Of a stretch of 64,000 nucleotides of DNA, positions 1-9,259 are shown piece by piece. The notes beneath the pieces are model-generated. The model searched no databases. It was not told the origin of the DNA and saw nothing but the letters and a program-made list of their open reading frames with translations. How positions within the stretch are numbered: the first letter of the stretch is position 1; each line of letters starts with the position of its first letter. The translations under genes and the position numbers were made by a program. The DNA is from JBLXBZ01 sp048265185 (GTDB lineage Bacteria; Pseudomonadota; Alphaproteobacteria; Rhizobiales; Stappiaceae): contig JBLXBZ010000002.1 of the NCBI GenBank assembly GCA_048265185.1, positions 685,089 to 749,088 of the forward strand, read 5' to 3'.

Positions 1-176
1 TTATCGCGGTGTCGATGTATTCGCCCAAACGGCCTGAATCGGGCGCTAATCGTTTGATCGCCCGCTTGTGGGAAGCGACCGAAGGTGAGGGCTGGGAAGT
101 TCTGGACGATTATCGCCTGACGTCGGACAAGAAGAACGTCACATGGCGCCTTCGTCTGATCAAGCCTGTGCGTTGA
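1..176 (+). CDS. C-terminal part of an unidentified protein
   Basis: The gene starts before the window. The open frame runs from base 3 and ends with TGA at 174-176, giving 57 visible codons. The piece is polar and ends in IKPVR. I see no motif that places it in a family. It is convergent with the deacetylase-like gene, about 20 bases away, with no clear terminator between them. A link to surface glycan synthesis would rest only on neighbourhood. Confidence 0.5.
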   Translation, partial: IAVSMYSPKRPESGANRLIARLWEATEGEGWEVLDDYRLTSDKKNVTWRLRLIKPVR

Positions 177-197
177 TCTGTTCGGAAACGTTTTAAA

Positions 198-974
198 TTA
201 TGGCTTTTCGCGAATTGGGCTTAGGCTTTTGATTTGCGGAAAGCTCGCTCCCGGATGCGTGCGGGCGATTTCCAAAAAACGATCAAGAAACTCAAAACAG
301 CCTTCGTCATGGGCGAGGTGGTGAGAGAGAATCCCGATCGGTTCGCAGGGATTTGTTCGCCGCCGGGTCATTTGTAAATCGAAACGTAGCGCCGCGCTGC
401 GCCAGCCGATAAAACGGCGGTCTTTTTTCCATTTGATAATGTCGATATGAGCTTGTAGCTGGTGACGTTGGGCTGGATGCATCCACGTAAATGTAGAGAG
501 CCATGGCAGGCCGATTCCCGGCAGGCCTTGCGCTACCTGTGGCGCAATTCTATTCCAAGGCGGAACGAGAATCGGGTGAAATTGATCAGCGAATAGCGCT
601 TCCAGACGGTCGCGGCCCTTGCGAAGCTGCGTGAGAACTTCTTTTGGGTCGCGGCGCGTGCCGAGCTCCGCCGCCTTGTCCCCCAAATCTTTGCGCTGGA
701 AGTTCTTGTGACGCCAGCCGTGTTGCAAAGCTAGGACTTCATCTTTTCCTTTCACATGGCGGGCCAACGCCTCGCTTGCGTCCCGGGGGATGACGGCTAG
801 ACCAATTTGCGCCTTATGGCGTTCGGCGATTTCCAGCATTGTGTCGAGGGGGGCGGTCGGCTCAATTGCGTCGTCGTCACGCCACCAGAAGCGCGCTTGG
901 CGCCCTCTCTGGGCGAACCAGTCGAGATGGCGGAGCAATCCATCGCGAAAGAATTGGAAATCACTTTGGGTCAT
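198..974 (-). CDS. NodB-like polysaccharide deacetylase family protein
   Basis: 258 residues, last gene of the five-gene minus-strand glycan operon; it overlaps the upstream glycosyltransferase by 4 bases (ATGA), so translation is probably coupled. The NodB-type metal site is recognisable: an RDDDA acidic motif near residues 32-36 and H-x3-H (HGWRH) at about 85-89, followed by a PPWNR segment near residue 138 that fits the substrate-groove motif. Enzymes of this fold remove acetyl groups from N-acetylated sugars. No signal peptide is visible, so it probably acts on a cytoplasmic glycan intermediate. The real substrate is unknown, and the protein is divergent enough that the activity is not certain. 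Confidence 0.8.
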   Translation of the reverse strand: MTQSDFQFFRDGLLRHLDWFAQRGRQARFWWRDDDAIEPTAPLDTMLEIAERHKAQIGLAVIPRDASEALARHVKGKDEVLALQHGWRHKNFQRKDLGDKAAELGTRRDPKEVLTQLRKGRDRLEALFADQFHPILVPPWNRIAPQVAQGLPGIGLPWLSTFTWMHPAQRHQLQAHIDIIKWKKDRRFIGWRSAALRFDLQMTRRRTNPCEPIGILSHHLAHDEGCFEFLDRFLEIARTHPGASFPQIKSLSPIREKP

Positions 975-2125
975 GATGCGCGCTCTTGCAGGTCTTGCAG
1001 TAAAATCTCGGCGCTGGCGTCTGCGCCGCCGAAGCGGACTTTCAGCTCCTGGGGCGGAACCTTGAGGGTTTCGTCGACGGCGTGGGCCAGCGTTTTCGGG
1101 GTAAGGTCGCTCTCGCGCACGGCGACGACGCGGCCACGTTTTACGAGAGCGTCGGCGCGTTGTTGCTGCTCCGTCTCGCGAACTTGAGAAAAGGGCGCGA
1201 GAACGGATGGAACGCCGGCGTTAAGGATGTCCAGCACGGTGTTGTAGCCTGCCTGGCTTATTGAAAGCCGCGCGCGTTTTAGAAGATCAGGAAAATCGCT
1301 GCGCGCTCGTTCGACGATCATGGTTCCTTGAGCTTGAGATTGTAAGTCGAGAAATTGATCTTGCGTCATGTCATGCCCCACCAGCAAGCGCCAGACAAGT
1401 TCGCTTGCGTTGCGTGTTAGCGAGGGACAATGCAGCGCCGCCTCAAGTAGCGATTGACCTACGGCGCCGCCGCCGCAAGAAACAATCACTTCGCCAACGC
1501 CTTCAACTCCTTTTGCGTTGGGGCGTTCGGATGCGCCGACGAAGCCGGTGTAGCGCACCAGATCAGACACTCTGTCGGCGAAGGGAAAGCTGTCTTCCAG
1601 CCGTATGAGGTCCGGGTCGGAATGCACAAGAATGCGATCATAGTGGGCGCGGGCATGATCCGCCATCCATTCTTCTTTCCATAGCTGTTGCTTGCGCACC
1701 AATATGTCACGAATTGAGGTGGCGATCAGGGGCGCCGCGCCGCGCGCTCTGGCCGTTTGCAGAAGCGGCTCTAGCTCGAATACGAATTGCCGGCGACCAA
1801 AGGGATAGGTTTCGCTCAGCAGCAGATCGAACTCTTGAGAGGCGAAAGCTTCAAGCGTGGCTTTTAGGCGCTGCTCTCGCCAATTTTCATCAATTTCCAC
1901 GCCTTCCGGGGTGATCAGAGCGTCAAAATGCGCGTCTTTGGCGCGTACCGGCGGCAATTGCACGATTTTCAAAGCGCTGACGTCAAGGGTGGGCGGAATC
2001 AAGTTGCCGCTGGCGAGGGTCACTTTGACGCCTCGCCGGGCGAGCGCTTGACCAATGGCGGCGGCGCGAACCACGTGACCGGTCCCCAGAAGGTGCTGAA
2101 CATGAATGAATGCGCTGAAACTCAT
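971..2125 (-). CDS. MurG-like GT-B glycosyltransferase
   Basis: 384 residues. The N-terminus (HVQHLLGTGHVVRAAAIGQAL) has the glycine-rich loop and early His typical of MurG/GT28-like GT-B enzymes. The C-terminal half carries VSCGGG near residue 215 and the nucleotide-sugar binding region GYNTVLDIL near residue 290. It would transfer a sugar from a nucleotide donor to a membrane-bound or soluble acceptor. The gene follows a GT4 gene by 8 bases and overlaps the deacetylase gene. It is the second MurG-like enzyme of the operon, together with the one at 4571-5794. Donor and acceptor cannot be read from the sequence. Confidence 0.8.
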   Translation of the reverse strand: MSFSAFIHVQHLLGTGHVVRAAAIGQALARRGVKVTLASGNLIPPTLDVSALKIVQLPPVRAKDAHFDALITPEGVEIDENWREQRLKATLEAFASQEFDLLLSETYPFGRRQFVFELEPLLQTARARGAAPLIATSIRDILVRKQQLWKEEWMADHARAHYDRILVHSDPDLIRLEDSFPFADRVSDLVRYTGFVGASERPNAKGVEGVGEVIVSCGGGAVGQSLLEAALHCPSLTRNASELVWRLLVGHDMTQDQFLDLQSQAQGTMIVERARSDFPDLLKRARLSISQAGYNTVLDILNAGVPSVLAPFSQVRETEQQQRADALVKRGRVVAVRESDLTPKTLAHAVDETLKVPPQELKVRFGGADASAEILLQDLQERAS

Positions 2126-2133
2126 GGGAACGG

Positions 2134-3300
2134 TTAATCCAGTGAAGGCGGGGAAAGGGGAGAAAAAGAGGGAAAGCGGTCGGCGCGCGCGAGGGGGGAG
2201 AGATCATGCTGTTTGACCGCAATCGCTAGAAGTTCGTCCAGCCGGCGTCCGCCAGAGGAGATATCGTGGCGGGAGGCGATGAGCTTGCGCGCCGCCGCGC
2301 CCATTCGCGCCGTCAGTTCGGGAGCGTTCAAGAGCTTACGCAAATTCCGGGCGAAGGCGTCCGCGTCGCCTTCCGGGGACAATAGTCCGGTTTCTCCGTG
2401 ACGAACGATATCGGGCACGCCGAATGCGTCTCCGCCGACGATGGCGCAGCCCGCCGCTTGCGCTTCGAGAAATACAAAGCCGAACGCTTCGCGAATAGCG
2501 GGCCAGACCAAAATGTCATGGGCGGCGTAGAGAGCGGGCATTTCTTCTGGGGGCACGGCGCCGACGAAGGCGGTTCGCTGAGGCGGGAAGAGGGCGAGTA
2601 TTTCTTCGCGAGCCGGTCCGTCGCCCGCGATCGTGAGGCTCCATGGCGGGTCTTCCACTTGCGACAACGCCTGCGCCAAAACTTCATAAGAGCGGCTCTT
2701 GTCGCCGGGACGCATCATTGCGGCGGTGAGAAGGCGCATTGGAGCGCCTGCGGGGGGCGCGCCGCGCTGGGACGAAAGATAGGAGGCGGCGCCGAGGAAG
2801 GGCGGTAAAAGTTGCAAACGCTCGCCGCCGACAACGTCGCGCAGACATTGCGCGTCCGCTTCGTGCATGGCGGCGACGCAGTCGGCGCGGGCGAGGGCCT
2901 GATCCGCGGCGCTAAAGCCGACTTCCCACGGTCCGTTCTGGCGTTTGGGCGCGCGGCTCGCCTCGACGACCATGTAAGGAACGGCGAATTCATCGGCCAG
3001 CGCCGGGCCGATCCAGTCCGGCGCCTTGTGGTAAAGGTGGTAGGTCAGAAACAGCTCCGGCGCCCAATCGATTGCGCGCCAGTGTTCAGCTACGGCGGCT
3101 GCCTCTTTTAAGGCTTCGCGTTTGATTTGCTGTTGCAGCTTAGGGGTGGCTTGCGCTCGCCACGAACGAAAGCGCGTTGCGATGCGGACTTCATGTCCGT
3201 GACTTTCCAGCGCCTTGACGATCAAGCGTCCCATGGTCCTGTCCCCTGAGGGGGTCGGATCATCCAGCGGTTTCATCGGGGCGGTGAAAGCAATGCGCAT
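2134..3300 (-). CDS. Glycosyltransferase family 4 protein
   Basis: 388 residues with the two Rossmann-like halves of a GT-B enzyme. The N-terminal PSGDRTMGRLI loop binds acceptor or donor. The C-terminal half shows the GT4 signature: an E-x7-E type stretch in EAFGFVFLEAQAAGC and the downstream HGETGLL motif near residue 315. No membrane span is seen, so it is probably cytoplasmic and membrane-associated through the acceptor. It is the third gene of the operon, only 6 bases from the preceding GT4 gene and 8 bases before the MurG-like gene. The sugar it transfers is unknown. Confidence 0.85.
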   Translation of the reverse strand: MRIAFTAPMKPLDDPTPSGDRTMGRLIVKALESHGHEVRIATRFRSWRAQATPKLQQQIKREALKEAAAVAEHWRAIDWAPELFLTYHLYHKAPDWIGPALADEFAVPYMVVEASRAPKRQNGPWEVGFSAADQALARADCVAAMHEADAQCLRDVVGGERLQLLPPFLGAASYLSSQRGAPPAGAPMRLLTAAMMRPGDKSRSYEVLAQALSQVEDPPWSLTIAGDGPAREEILALFPPQRTAFVGAVPPEEMPALYAAHDILVWPAIREAFGFVFLEAQAAGCAIVGGDAFGVPDIVRHGETGLLSPEGDADAFARNLRKLLNAPELTARMGAAARKLIASRHDISSGGRRLDELLAIAVKQHDLSPLARADRFPSFSPLSPPSLD

Positions 3301-3306
3301 CGCAGT

Positions 3307-4533
3307 CTATTTCATCAGATCATGAAAGCGTTTGGCAAGACGATCAAGGCCGGGATCCGTGGAAAACGCGCTGCGTACATAGCGCGAGGCGGCGAGGCCG
3401 AGTTGGCGGCGTTTGTTTGGCGCGCCGATGAGTTCTTCCAGAGCGTCGGCCAGTTGAGCCGCGTTTCCAGGCTCCACCAGTCGCCCGGTTTCTCCGTCCG
3501 TGATCAACTCGGGAATGGCGGAGACGGCGGTGGAGAGGCAACAAAGCCCCAAAGCCTGCGCCTCCATGAGAACGTTCGGCAAGCCGTCGCGGTCGCCTGA
3601 CTTGGCGATTTTGGAGGGAAGGACGAAAAGATCCGCTCTGCGGGCCGCTTCGATGACGGCTTCACGGGGCTGCGCGCCGCGCCATTTGATGCGATCTGAA
3701 AGCCCCAGACGCTGCGCCTGGGCTTGTAATGCGTCGGTCAATTCGCCGCCGCCAATGTGCTCAAAACGCCATTGCAAGTCTTTTGGTAACCGCGCCAGCG
3801 CAGTCAATAGGTCGTCATAGCCTTTCTTTTCTACCAGTCGCCCGACGGATAGAAGCCGCGCGGGAGAGCGTCTTCCGTCATTGTCAGACGTCGCATCGCC
3901 TTCGGGCGAGGGAAATGGCGAAAAGTCAAGGCCGTGATAAAGAAGCTCAAGCTTTTCGGGGGTCTTGGCTAGAGAACGCAGGTAGTCGACATTCACTTTC
4001 GTGCAGGTCACTCCCCAGTCTGCGTCGTCCAGTTTAGTGCGTAGCTCCCATTCCGGCGAGGTCCATATATCCTTGGCGTGGGCGGAAAAGGACCATTTGC
4101 GCCCGGAAAGATGCGCGGCGTAACGGGCCACCGAGCAAGGGGTGTGCAAATAATGGGTGTGAATCCAGCTCACGTCTTCGGGCAGTTCATGGGCGAAAAC
4201 GCACGCTTGCCCCCAGCGGCGGTGGCGTCCGGCGTTGTTTTCAAATTGAAGGTCAGCGTCGAATAGAGCTTTGGCGGCCGCATAGGTTGGTTGCTTTTGC
4301 GCCCATTTGCGCGCGCGCGCCACGCGTTTGGGGTCGTCTTTCAAATACTCTGGAAGATAAAGAACGTCAGCCGTGATTTGGCGGTGAAGGTCATGAATAA
4401 AGGGGTCATATGGCTTGCGAAGCGCAACGATCAGCTGAGAAACGCCGCGGCGCTCCAGCCCGAGGATTTCCTGAGCTATGAACGTTTCTGACAGGCGTGG
4501 ATAGCCTTTCACGACGACTGCGATACGGGACAT
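3307..4533 (-). CDS. Glycosyltransferase family 4 protein (WcaL/exopolysaccharide type)
   Basis: 408 residues. It begins with VVVKGYPRLSETFIAQEI, the N-terminus seen in WcaL-like transferases of exopolysaccharide clusters. A SVGRLVEKKGYDDLL segment near residue 230 and the GT4 motif DGLPNVLMEAQALGL followed by DGETGRLV form the donor site. It is the second gene of the operon, 37 bases after the MurG-like gene and 6 bases before the other GT4 gene. It most likely adds one sugar of a repeat unit or glycolipid on the inner face of the membrane. The substrate is not readable from sequence. Confidence 0.87.
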   Translation of the reverse strand: MSRIAVVVKGYPRLSETFIAQEILGLERRGVSQLIVALRKPYDPFIHDLHRQITADVLYLPEYLKDDPKRVARARKWAQKQPTYAAAKALFDADLQFENNAGRHRRWGQACVFAHELPEDVSWIHTHYLHTPCSVARYAAHLSGRKWSFSAHAKDIWTSPEWELRTKLDDADWGVTCTKVNVDYLRSLAKTPEKLELLYHGLDFSPFPSPEGDATSDNDGRRSPARLLSVGRLVEKKGYDDLLTALARLPKDLQWRFEHIGGGELTDALQAQAQRLGLSDRIKWRGAQPREAVIEAARRADLFVLPSKIAKSGDRDGLPNVLMEAQALGLCCLSTAVSAIPELITDGETGRLVEPGNAAQLADALEELIGAPNKRRQLGLAASRYVRSAFSTDPGLDRLAKRFHDLMK

Positions 4534-4570
4534 GGGATTGCTTCCGAAAAGAGCTGAGGCGGACGTGAAT

Positions 4571-5794
4571 TTACTCGCCCGCGAGAGGCAAGGAGGGGGA
4601 GTTGAGTTCAGATTTTTCTCGTAAAATCTGGCCCACGCAATTGTCGATTACTTCCAGTCCGCCGAGAAGGTTTTCCACGTTCGCGGCGGAGGGGCGTTGA
4701 ACGCGCGGCAAATTCACCAGAGCTTCGAGCATCAGCTCTACGTTCGGATATTGGTCTATTGGTAGGACTTTAAGCAATCCAATGGATTCAGCGCGTGTCG
4801 CGCGAATTGACTGCTCCCTACGAGGAATGACGCGCGGCACCATCAAGGTTGGTTTGTCGAATGAAAGAATTTCACAGAAAGTATTGTATCCCCCCATGCC
4901 GACGATCGCCAGCGCATTGGCCATGTAAGGTTCGATTTGCGGCGTGAAGCGGATAATATGAACGTCACGCAATTGATCGGCGCGAGCTTGAAAGTCAGAT
5001 ACGGCCGAAGCCGGCATGAACGGGCCTAAAATGATCAACGCGGGAAAAAGAGGCTGGGTATAAGCCTCATAGGCGCGCATGACCCAATCGACCATCTCCA
5101 CGCCGTCTCCGCCTCCGCCGGGCGTGACGAGAATGTAAGGTTCGTCATCAAAAGGAAGGGGCTCGGGAGCCGGCATATCCGGCGATACGTCGCGGCGCAG
5201 ATATCCGGTGTACATGGCTTTTTCTTCTACATGCGCTGAGCATCCCATGCCCTCCAGCGGATTGTGGAGATCCGGCGGGCCATAAATCCAGATGTCGTCG
5301 TAAAGGTTTTCCAAAGCTGGATCTACATTCTTTCGGGTCCATTCTTCGCGCAAAATTTGCGGGTCATCCATGACGTCGCGTAAGCCCAGAACAAGACGGG
5401 TGTGCCCGTTCTCCTTGAGCATTTCCAGTGTTTTGACCACTTCTCCGCGCAGGCCGAGAGGTTCTTTGTCGACGATGAAAATGTCTGGATCGAATATTTT
5501 CGCCGTGTGCTCAATGATAGATGAGCGGATCGCGAGCGTCTGCTCAATGTCCAAAGATAAAGACAAAGGCGTATATTCGCCGTTTCGCAACTTGATCACG
5601 CCGGGTATGCGCACGAAATCAACGCGAGTGCGAAATTCGAAACTGCCAATAATAGGTGAGCCCGACAGAATCAGGACTGACATGGAGGGAAATTTCCCCA
5701 CAAGTGAATGCGCGATGGCGCGGCACCGGCGTAAATGGCCAAGACCAAATGAATCATGGCTGTAGATCAAGACCTTTGGAGATGTAGCAGTCAT
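4571..5794 (-). CDS. MurG-like GT-B glycosyltransferase, first gene of glycan operon
   Basis: 407 residues, the promoter-proximal gene of the minus-strand glycan operon. The N-terminus has IYSHDSFGLGHLRRCRAIA, a glycine loop with the HxRR pattern of MurG-like enzymes. The C-terminal half has VTPGGGGDG near residue 215 and MGGYNTFCEIL near residue 305, the donor-binding region. It shares the GYNT-x3-I/L pattern with the 384-residue enzyme in the same operon, so the two may be old duplicates or act on successive sugars. It is divergent from the ABC exporter gene; the 223-base region between them holds a palindrome and direct repeats that could coordinate both transcripts. Confidence 0.82.
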   Translation of the reverse strand: MTATSPKVLIYSHDSFGLGHLRRCRAIAHSLVGKFPSMSVLILSGSPIIGSFEFRTRVDFVRIPGVIKLRNGEYTPLSLSLDIEQTLAIRSSIIEHTAKIFDPDIFIVDKEPLGLRGEVVKTLEMLKENGHTRLVLGLRDVMDDPQILREEWTRKNVDPALENLYDDIWIYGPPDLHNPLEGMGCSAHVEEKAMYTGYLRRDVSPDMPAPEPLPFDDEPYILVTPGGGGDGVEMVDWVMRAYEAYTQPLFPALIILGPFMPASAVSDFQARADQLRDVHIIRFTPQIEPYMANALAIVGMGGYNTFCEILSFDKPTLMVPRVIPRREQSIRATRAESIGLLKVLPIDQYPNVELMLEALVNLPRVQRPSAANVENLLGGLEVIDNCVGQILREKSELNSPSLPLAGE

Positions 5795-6017
5795 GTCGCC
5801 TTGTGTCGTCGATTGAAAAGTTTGAGATTATGCACCGCTGAATTTGAGCCAATTCCGTGTATTAAGGATTATCTCTAGCCAGCTGATCCGCTTCATGCAA
5901 GGAATCTTGCATCTAGCGTTGCGTGGGGTGGATGCTAATATAGCGTTGCGAATGCTCTATGACGCCGGCCAGCTTTGCGTTACTGGTCAGTTTACTGGTG
6001 AAAGATCTGGAATTTCT
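5795..6017. promoter_or_regulatory. Divergent promoter region between glycan operon and ABC exporter
   Basis: 223 bases between two divergent transcription units. It holds a perfect 7-4-7 palindrome, ATGCAAG-gaat-CTTGCAT at 5895-5912, followed by two copies of TAGCGTTGCG at 5914-5923 and 5941-5950 (27-base period). The arrangement suggests a dimeric regulator site. No convincing -35/-10 pair stands out. A TTG-initiated extension of the exporter frame reaches back to 5844, but its translation is not membrane-protein-like and would place the palindrome inside coding sequence, so I treat this as non-coding. Confidence 0.45.
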
Positions 6018-8594
6018 ATGGAAAAGAGCCTTTTCAGGTTTATTTGGCGTTATAGCGCTAAACAGCAAATTGTGATTCTTCTGATCACCGTGATCGCCTA
6101 TCCGGTTAGCTATACGCTGCTCGAATTACCCAAGCTGATCACCAATGACGCCATTCAAGGCGATCGCTTTCCACGGGTTATCTTTGGGTTTGAATTTGAC
6201 CAGTTGTCCTATTTGGTTCTGCTGTGTTTCGCTTTTCTGGGGTTGGTGGTGGTGTCAAACTCCATCAAACTCACGCTGAACGTTTATAAGGGGCGGCTTG
6301 GCGAGCGAATGCTGCGCCGATTGCGCTTTGAACTGTTTCAACGGGTGATTCGGTTCCGGTTGCCGCATTTTCGCAAGGTTAGTTCCGGCGAAATCATTCC
6401 AATGATAACCTCTGAGGTGGAGGACGTGGGCGGCTTTATCGGTGAGGCGATCGCCTTGCCCGCCTATCAGGGCGGCATGTTAGTCGTGCAAATCGGCTTT
6501 ATTTTCATGCAGAACCCGTTGCTGGGGTTGGCGGCGATTTCGTCTTACCCGATGCAAGCCTACGTGATTCCGAAACTGCAGCGCAAAGTCGTTTACCTGT
6601 CTCGTGAACGGGTTAAAAATATTCGCGTTGTTGCAGATAAGGTCGGTGAGAGTATTTCCGGCGTGGAGGAAATCCACTCCAATGACACTTCCGCATGGCA
6701 TTCGGCGGATCTCTCTGACCGCTTTTATGAAAACTTCAAAATACGATTTCGTATTTACAACTGGAAGTATTTCATAAAATTCCTCAATAATTTCATGAAT
6801 CAGTTGACGCCATTTCTGTTTTATCTGATTGGCGGCTGGTTGGTCATTGAGGGGAATATGTCAATTGGGGGGTTGCTGGCGGTGATTGCAGCCTACAAAG
6901 ACCTCGCGGGCCCATGGAAAGAGTTGCTCTCCTATTATCAAATGGTGGCCGACGTTGAAGTCAAATATCAGACGGTGGTCGAAAACTTTGATCCGCCGGA
7001 TATTTATCCAGTGGAGCGCTTTACTTCTGATGAAACTATTCCTCTGAGCGGAAACTTGACGTTTGAAAGTGTGGCGTTCGCCGGCGGCGCGGCCGGGCAA
7101 GAGGTCTCCGACGTTTCAATGGTTGTTGAAGAAGGCGAAGCCTGCGCGGTCATCGGCGCGGATGGATCGGGACGGTCTGAAGTTCTGCAATTAGCCGCTG
7201 GTTTGTTGGGCGTTAGCGCAGGACAGGTCAAAATAGGCGAGCATAGTCTTGATAATTTGACTGAATCTACGCTCGGGCGCGAGATTGCTTATGTAGGGCC
7301 GTCCGTTCATGTTTGGACGGGCACTATTCGAGACAATCTTTTCTATGGGCTGCGCCATCGCCCGCTTACGCCGCTGGAACGCAGCGGCGCAGACGAGGCT
7401 GAAGAAAGAAAACGCCTGTTTGAAGCGAAGGAAACGGCTAATCCGCTCTATGATATCATGGGCCAATGGTATGATTTCAAAGCCGCTGGGGTAGACGCTC
7501 TTGACGCGTTGGATCTGCGTGCCCTCGAATTGGTCGAGAAGCTTGGGCTCGGACCCGATATCTATCGCATGGGCTTGCAGGCGCGGCTTGATATGGCGCG
7601 TGACGGTGAATTGGCTGACCGTGTTTTATCCGTCAGGAAAACACTGGCCGAACGCGTGGAGGGCGACGGCAAGTTAAGCGACCTTGTGGAGCTATGGAAT
7701 ATCGATCGTTTCAACAACAGCGCGACCGTTGCGGAGAATCTTCTTTTCGCAGCGCCGTTGGACGCGGAGTTGACGCTGGAGCGCTTGCCGGACGACGAAG
7801 ACGTTAAAGCGTTTTTGAAAGAGACGGGACTTGATCAGAAGCTGGAGGCGGTTGGTTTGAAAATCGCCGAGACGATGGTGGAGCTTTTCGCCAACGTTAG
7901 CGGCAATTCCGCGTTGCTTGGCAATTACTCATTCATCACGCAGGATGAATTGCCTGAATTCGACAGGATCGTTAAACTCGCCAAAGCTGACATTAAACGC
8001 AAGCCGTTGACGGCTCAGGATAAAGCGCGCTTGGTCGGATTGGCGTTCAAGCTCATCCCCGCGCGCCATCGATTGGGCGTTCTGGACGAGGAAATGCTGC
8101 GCGAGATTGTGGCGGCGCGCCGAACGTTCAGAAAACGCATAGGCTGTGAGCAAAAGCGTTTTGTTTTCTTCGAAGCCGACGTTTATGTGGAACCGATGAC
8201 CATCGAAGAGAATTTACTCTTCGGGACGCCTAGAATTGATCGACGCGATTCACGTGAGCGCATCGATCGGGTTATTCGTTCACTTGTTGAAGAGATGGAC
8301 CTTCGGCATCCGATCACGCGCGCGGGACTTTCATTTCACGTTGGAGTCGCAGGGTCGCGGTTGTCGGCGGGGCAGAGACGTAAAGTGGCGTTGGTGCGGG
8401 CGTTGTTGAAAAACGCGAGAGTCACTGTTCTTGATGAAACCTGCGCGGGCTTGAGCGAAGATGATCGGCGGATGCGCAAAATCATTCTTGAAGTTCTTCA
8501 GGGTCGCACTTTGCTTTTTGGTTCGTCAAACGAAAGTGTGGCGGATGAATTCTCTCATAAAGTGTTTCTTGAACGCGGCAGGGTGCGTAAGTAA
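6018..8594 (+). CDS. ABC transporter, fused membrane and degenerate ATPase domain with large insertion
   Basis: 858 residues from ATG 6018 (MEKSLFRF). Residues about 1-310 form an ABC exporter membrane domain with several hydrophobic helices. The ATPase part starts near residue 340 and is unusual. Walker A reads GADGSGRS (about 380-387), with Arg where the ATP-binding Lys should be. The Q-loop glutamine is missing (YVGPSVHVWTG). The H-loop histidine is missing (LFGSSNESV). The signature RLSAGQRRK and Walker B VTVLDE near 780-807 are intact. About 330 residues separate Walker A from the signature, where a normal domain has about 100. The insert repeats a T-x2-(E/D)NLxF segment three times. It is the first gene of a set with cyclic-nucleotide genes and is divergent from glycan synthesis, so glycan export or its regulation is a fair guess. 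Confidence 0.85.
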   Translation: MEKSLFRFIWRYSAKQQIVILLITVIAYPVSYTLLELPKLITNDAIQGDRFPRVIFGFEFDQLSYLVLLCFAFLGLVVVSNSIKLTLNVYKGRLGERMLRRLRFELFQRVIRFRLPHFRKVSSGEIIPMITSEVEDVGGFIGEAIALPAYQGGMLVVQIGFIFMQNPLLGLAAISSYPMQAYVIPKLQRKVVYLSRERVKNIRVVADKVGESISGVEEIHSNDTSAWHSADLSDRFYENFKIRFRIYNWKYFIKFLNNFMNQLTPFLFYLIGGWLVIEGNMSIGGLLAVIAAYKDLAGPWKELLSYYQMVADVEVKYQTVVENFDPPDIYPVERFTSDETIPLSGNLTFESVAFAGGAAGQEVSDVSMVVEEGEACAVIGADGSGRSEVLQLAAGLLGVSAGQVKIGEHSLDNLTESTLGREIAYVGPSVHVWTGTIRDNLFYGLRHRPLTPLERSGADEAEERKRLFEAKETANPLYDIMGQWYDFKAAGVDALDALDLRALELVEKLGLGPDIYRMGLQARLDMARDGELADRVLSVRKTLAERVEGDGKLSDLVELWNIDRFNNSATVAENLLFAAPLDAELTLERLPDDEDVKAFLKETGLDQKLEAVGLKIAETMVELFANVSGNSALLGNYSFITQDELPEFDRIVKLAKADIKRKPLTAQDKARLVGLAFKLIPARHRLGVLDEEMLREIVAARRTFRKRIGCEQKRFVFFEADVYVEPMTIEENLLFGTPRIDRRDSRERIDRVIRSLVEEMDLRHPITRAGLSFHVGVAGSRLSAGQRRKVALVRALLKNARVTVLDETCAGLSEDDRRMRKIILEVLQGRTLLFGSSNESVADEFSHKVFLERGRVRK

Positions 8595-8715
8595 AGCAGT
8601 TGAAGTCAGGCGCGATAAAATAAACACATAAGATAATGCGTCGCCGATTTCGTAAAAAACTCCAGAGATTTTAAGCGTTCAGGGAAATATATTCGGCATA
8701 TCAGGAGGGGTTGAA

Positions 8716-9180
8716 GTGACGCTGGAAGCTGAAGTCGAGGCTCTACATAAAGTGCCTTTGTTTAGAGGAATTGACGTCACCAAGTTGCGTCTGTTGGCCT
8801 TCATCAGTCAGCGAACTCGCTTCAATGATGGCGAGCACCTGTGCAATCAGGGGGAAGAGGGAGATAGCGCCTTCATCATTCTTGAGGGAACGGCGGATGT
8901 TCGGGTCGCGACCCCGAGCGGAGAAAAAACGGTGGCGAGCGTTGGTCAATATGCGATCGTCGGCGAAATTGCGATTCTGTGCGACGTCCCGCGCACGGCG
9001 ACATTGGTCGCAAATGGTCCACTTGACGTATTGACGGTTTCCAAGGACGATTTTTTGAGACTCTTGAAGGAGTTTCCGGATATTTCTTTGGAGGTTATGC
9101 GCACGCTTGCGCACCGTTTGGAGAAAACTACTCAGGATTTAGCTCTTTTAAAGGTGGAAGCGACTGCTGCGGATCGCTAA
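8716..9180 (+). CDS. Stand-alone cyclic-nucleotide-binding domain protein
   Basis: 154 residues from GTG 8716, with a good ribosome site (aggagggg) just upstream. The whole protein is one Crp-type cNMP-binding beta-barrel: a QGEEGDSAFIILEG glycine loop near residues 49-62, and the phosphate-binding cassette GEIAILCDVPRTATL near 96-110, with the Glu and Arg needed to hold the cyclic phosphate. There is no helix-turn-helix DNA-binding domain, so it is not a Crp/Fnr transcription factor. It most likely acts as a regulatory subunit on a partner. The ABC exporter upstream and the adenylate cyclase downstream are the obvious candidates. Confidence 0.9.
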   Translation: MTLEAEVEALHKVPLFRGIDVTKLRLLAFISQRTRFNDGEHLCNQGEEGDSAFIILEGTADVRVATPSGEKTVASVGQYAIVGEIAILCDVPRTATLVANGPLDVLTVSKDDFLRLLKEFPDISLEVMRTLAHRLEKTTQDLALLKVEATAADR

Positions 9181-9259
9181 ACGCCTTGAACATAAAATGA
9201 AATCAGATGAATATGGAATGGGTCAGGGCTAATGTGATCCTGGGTTATTGGAGATGGTG

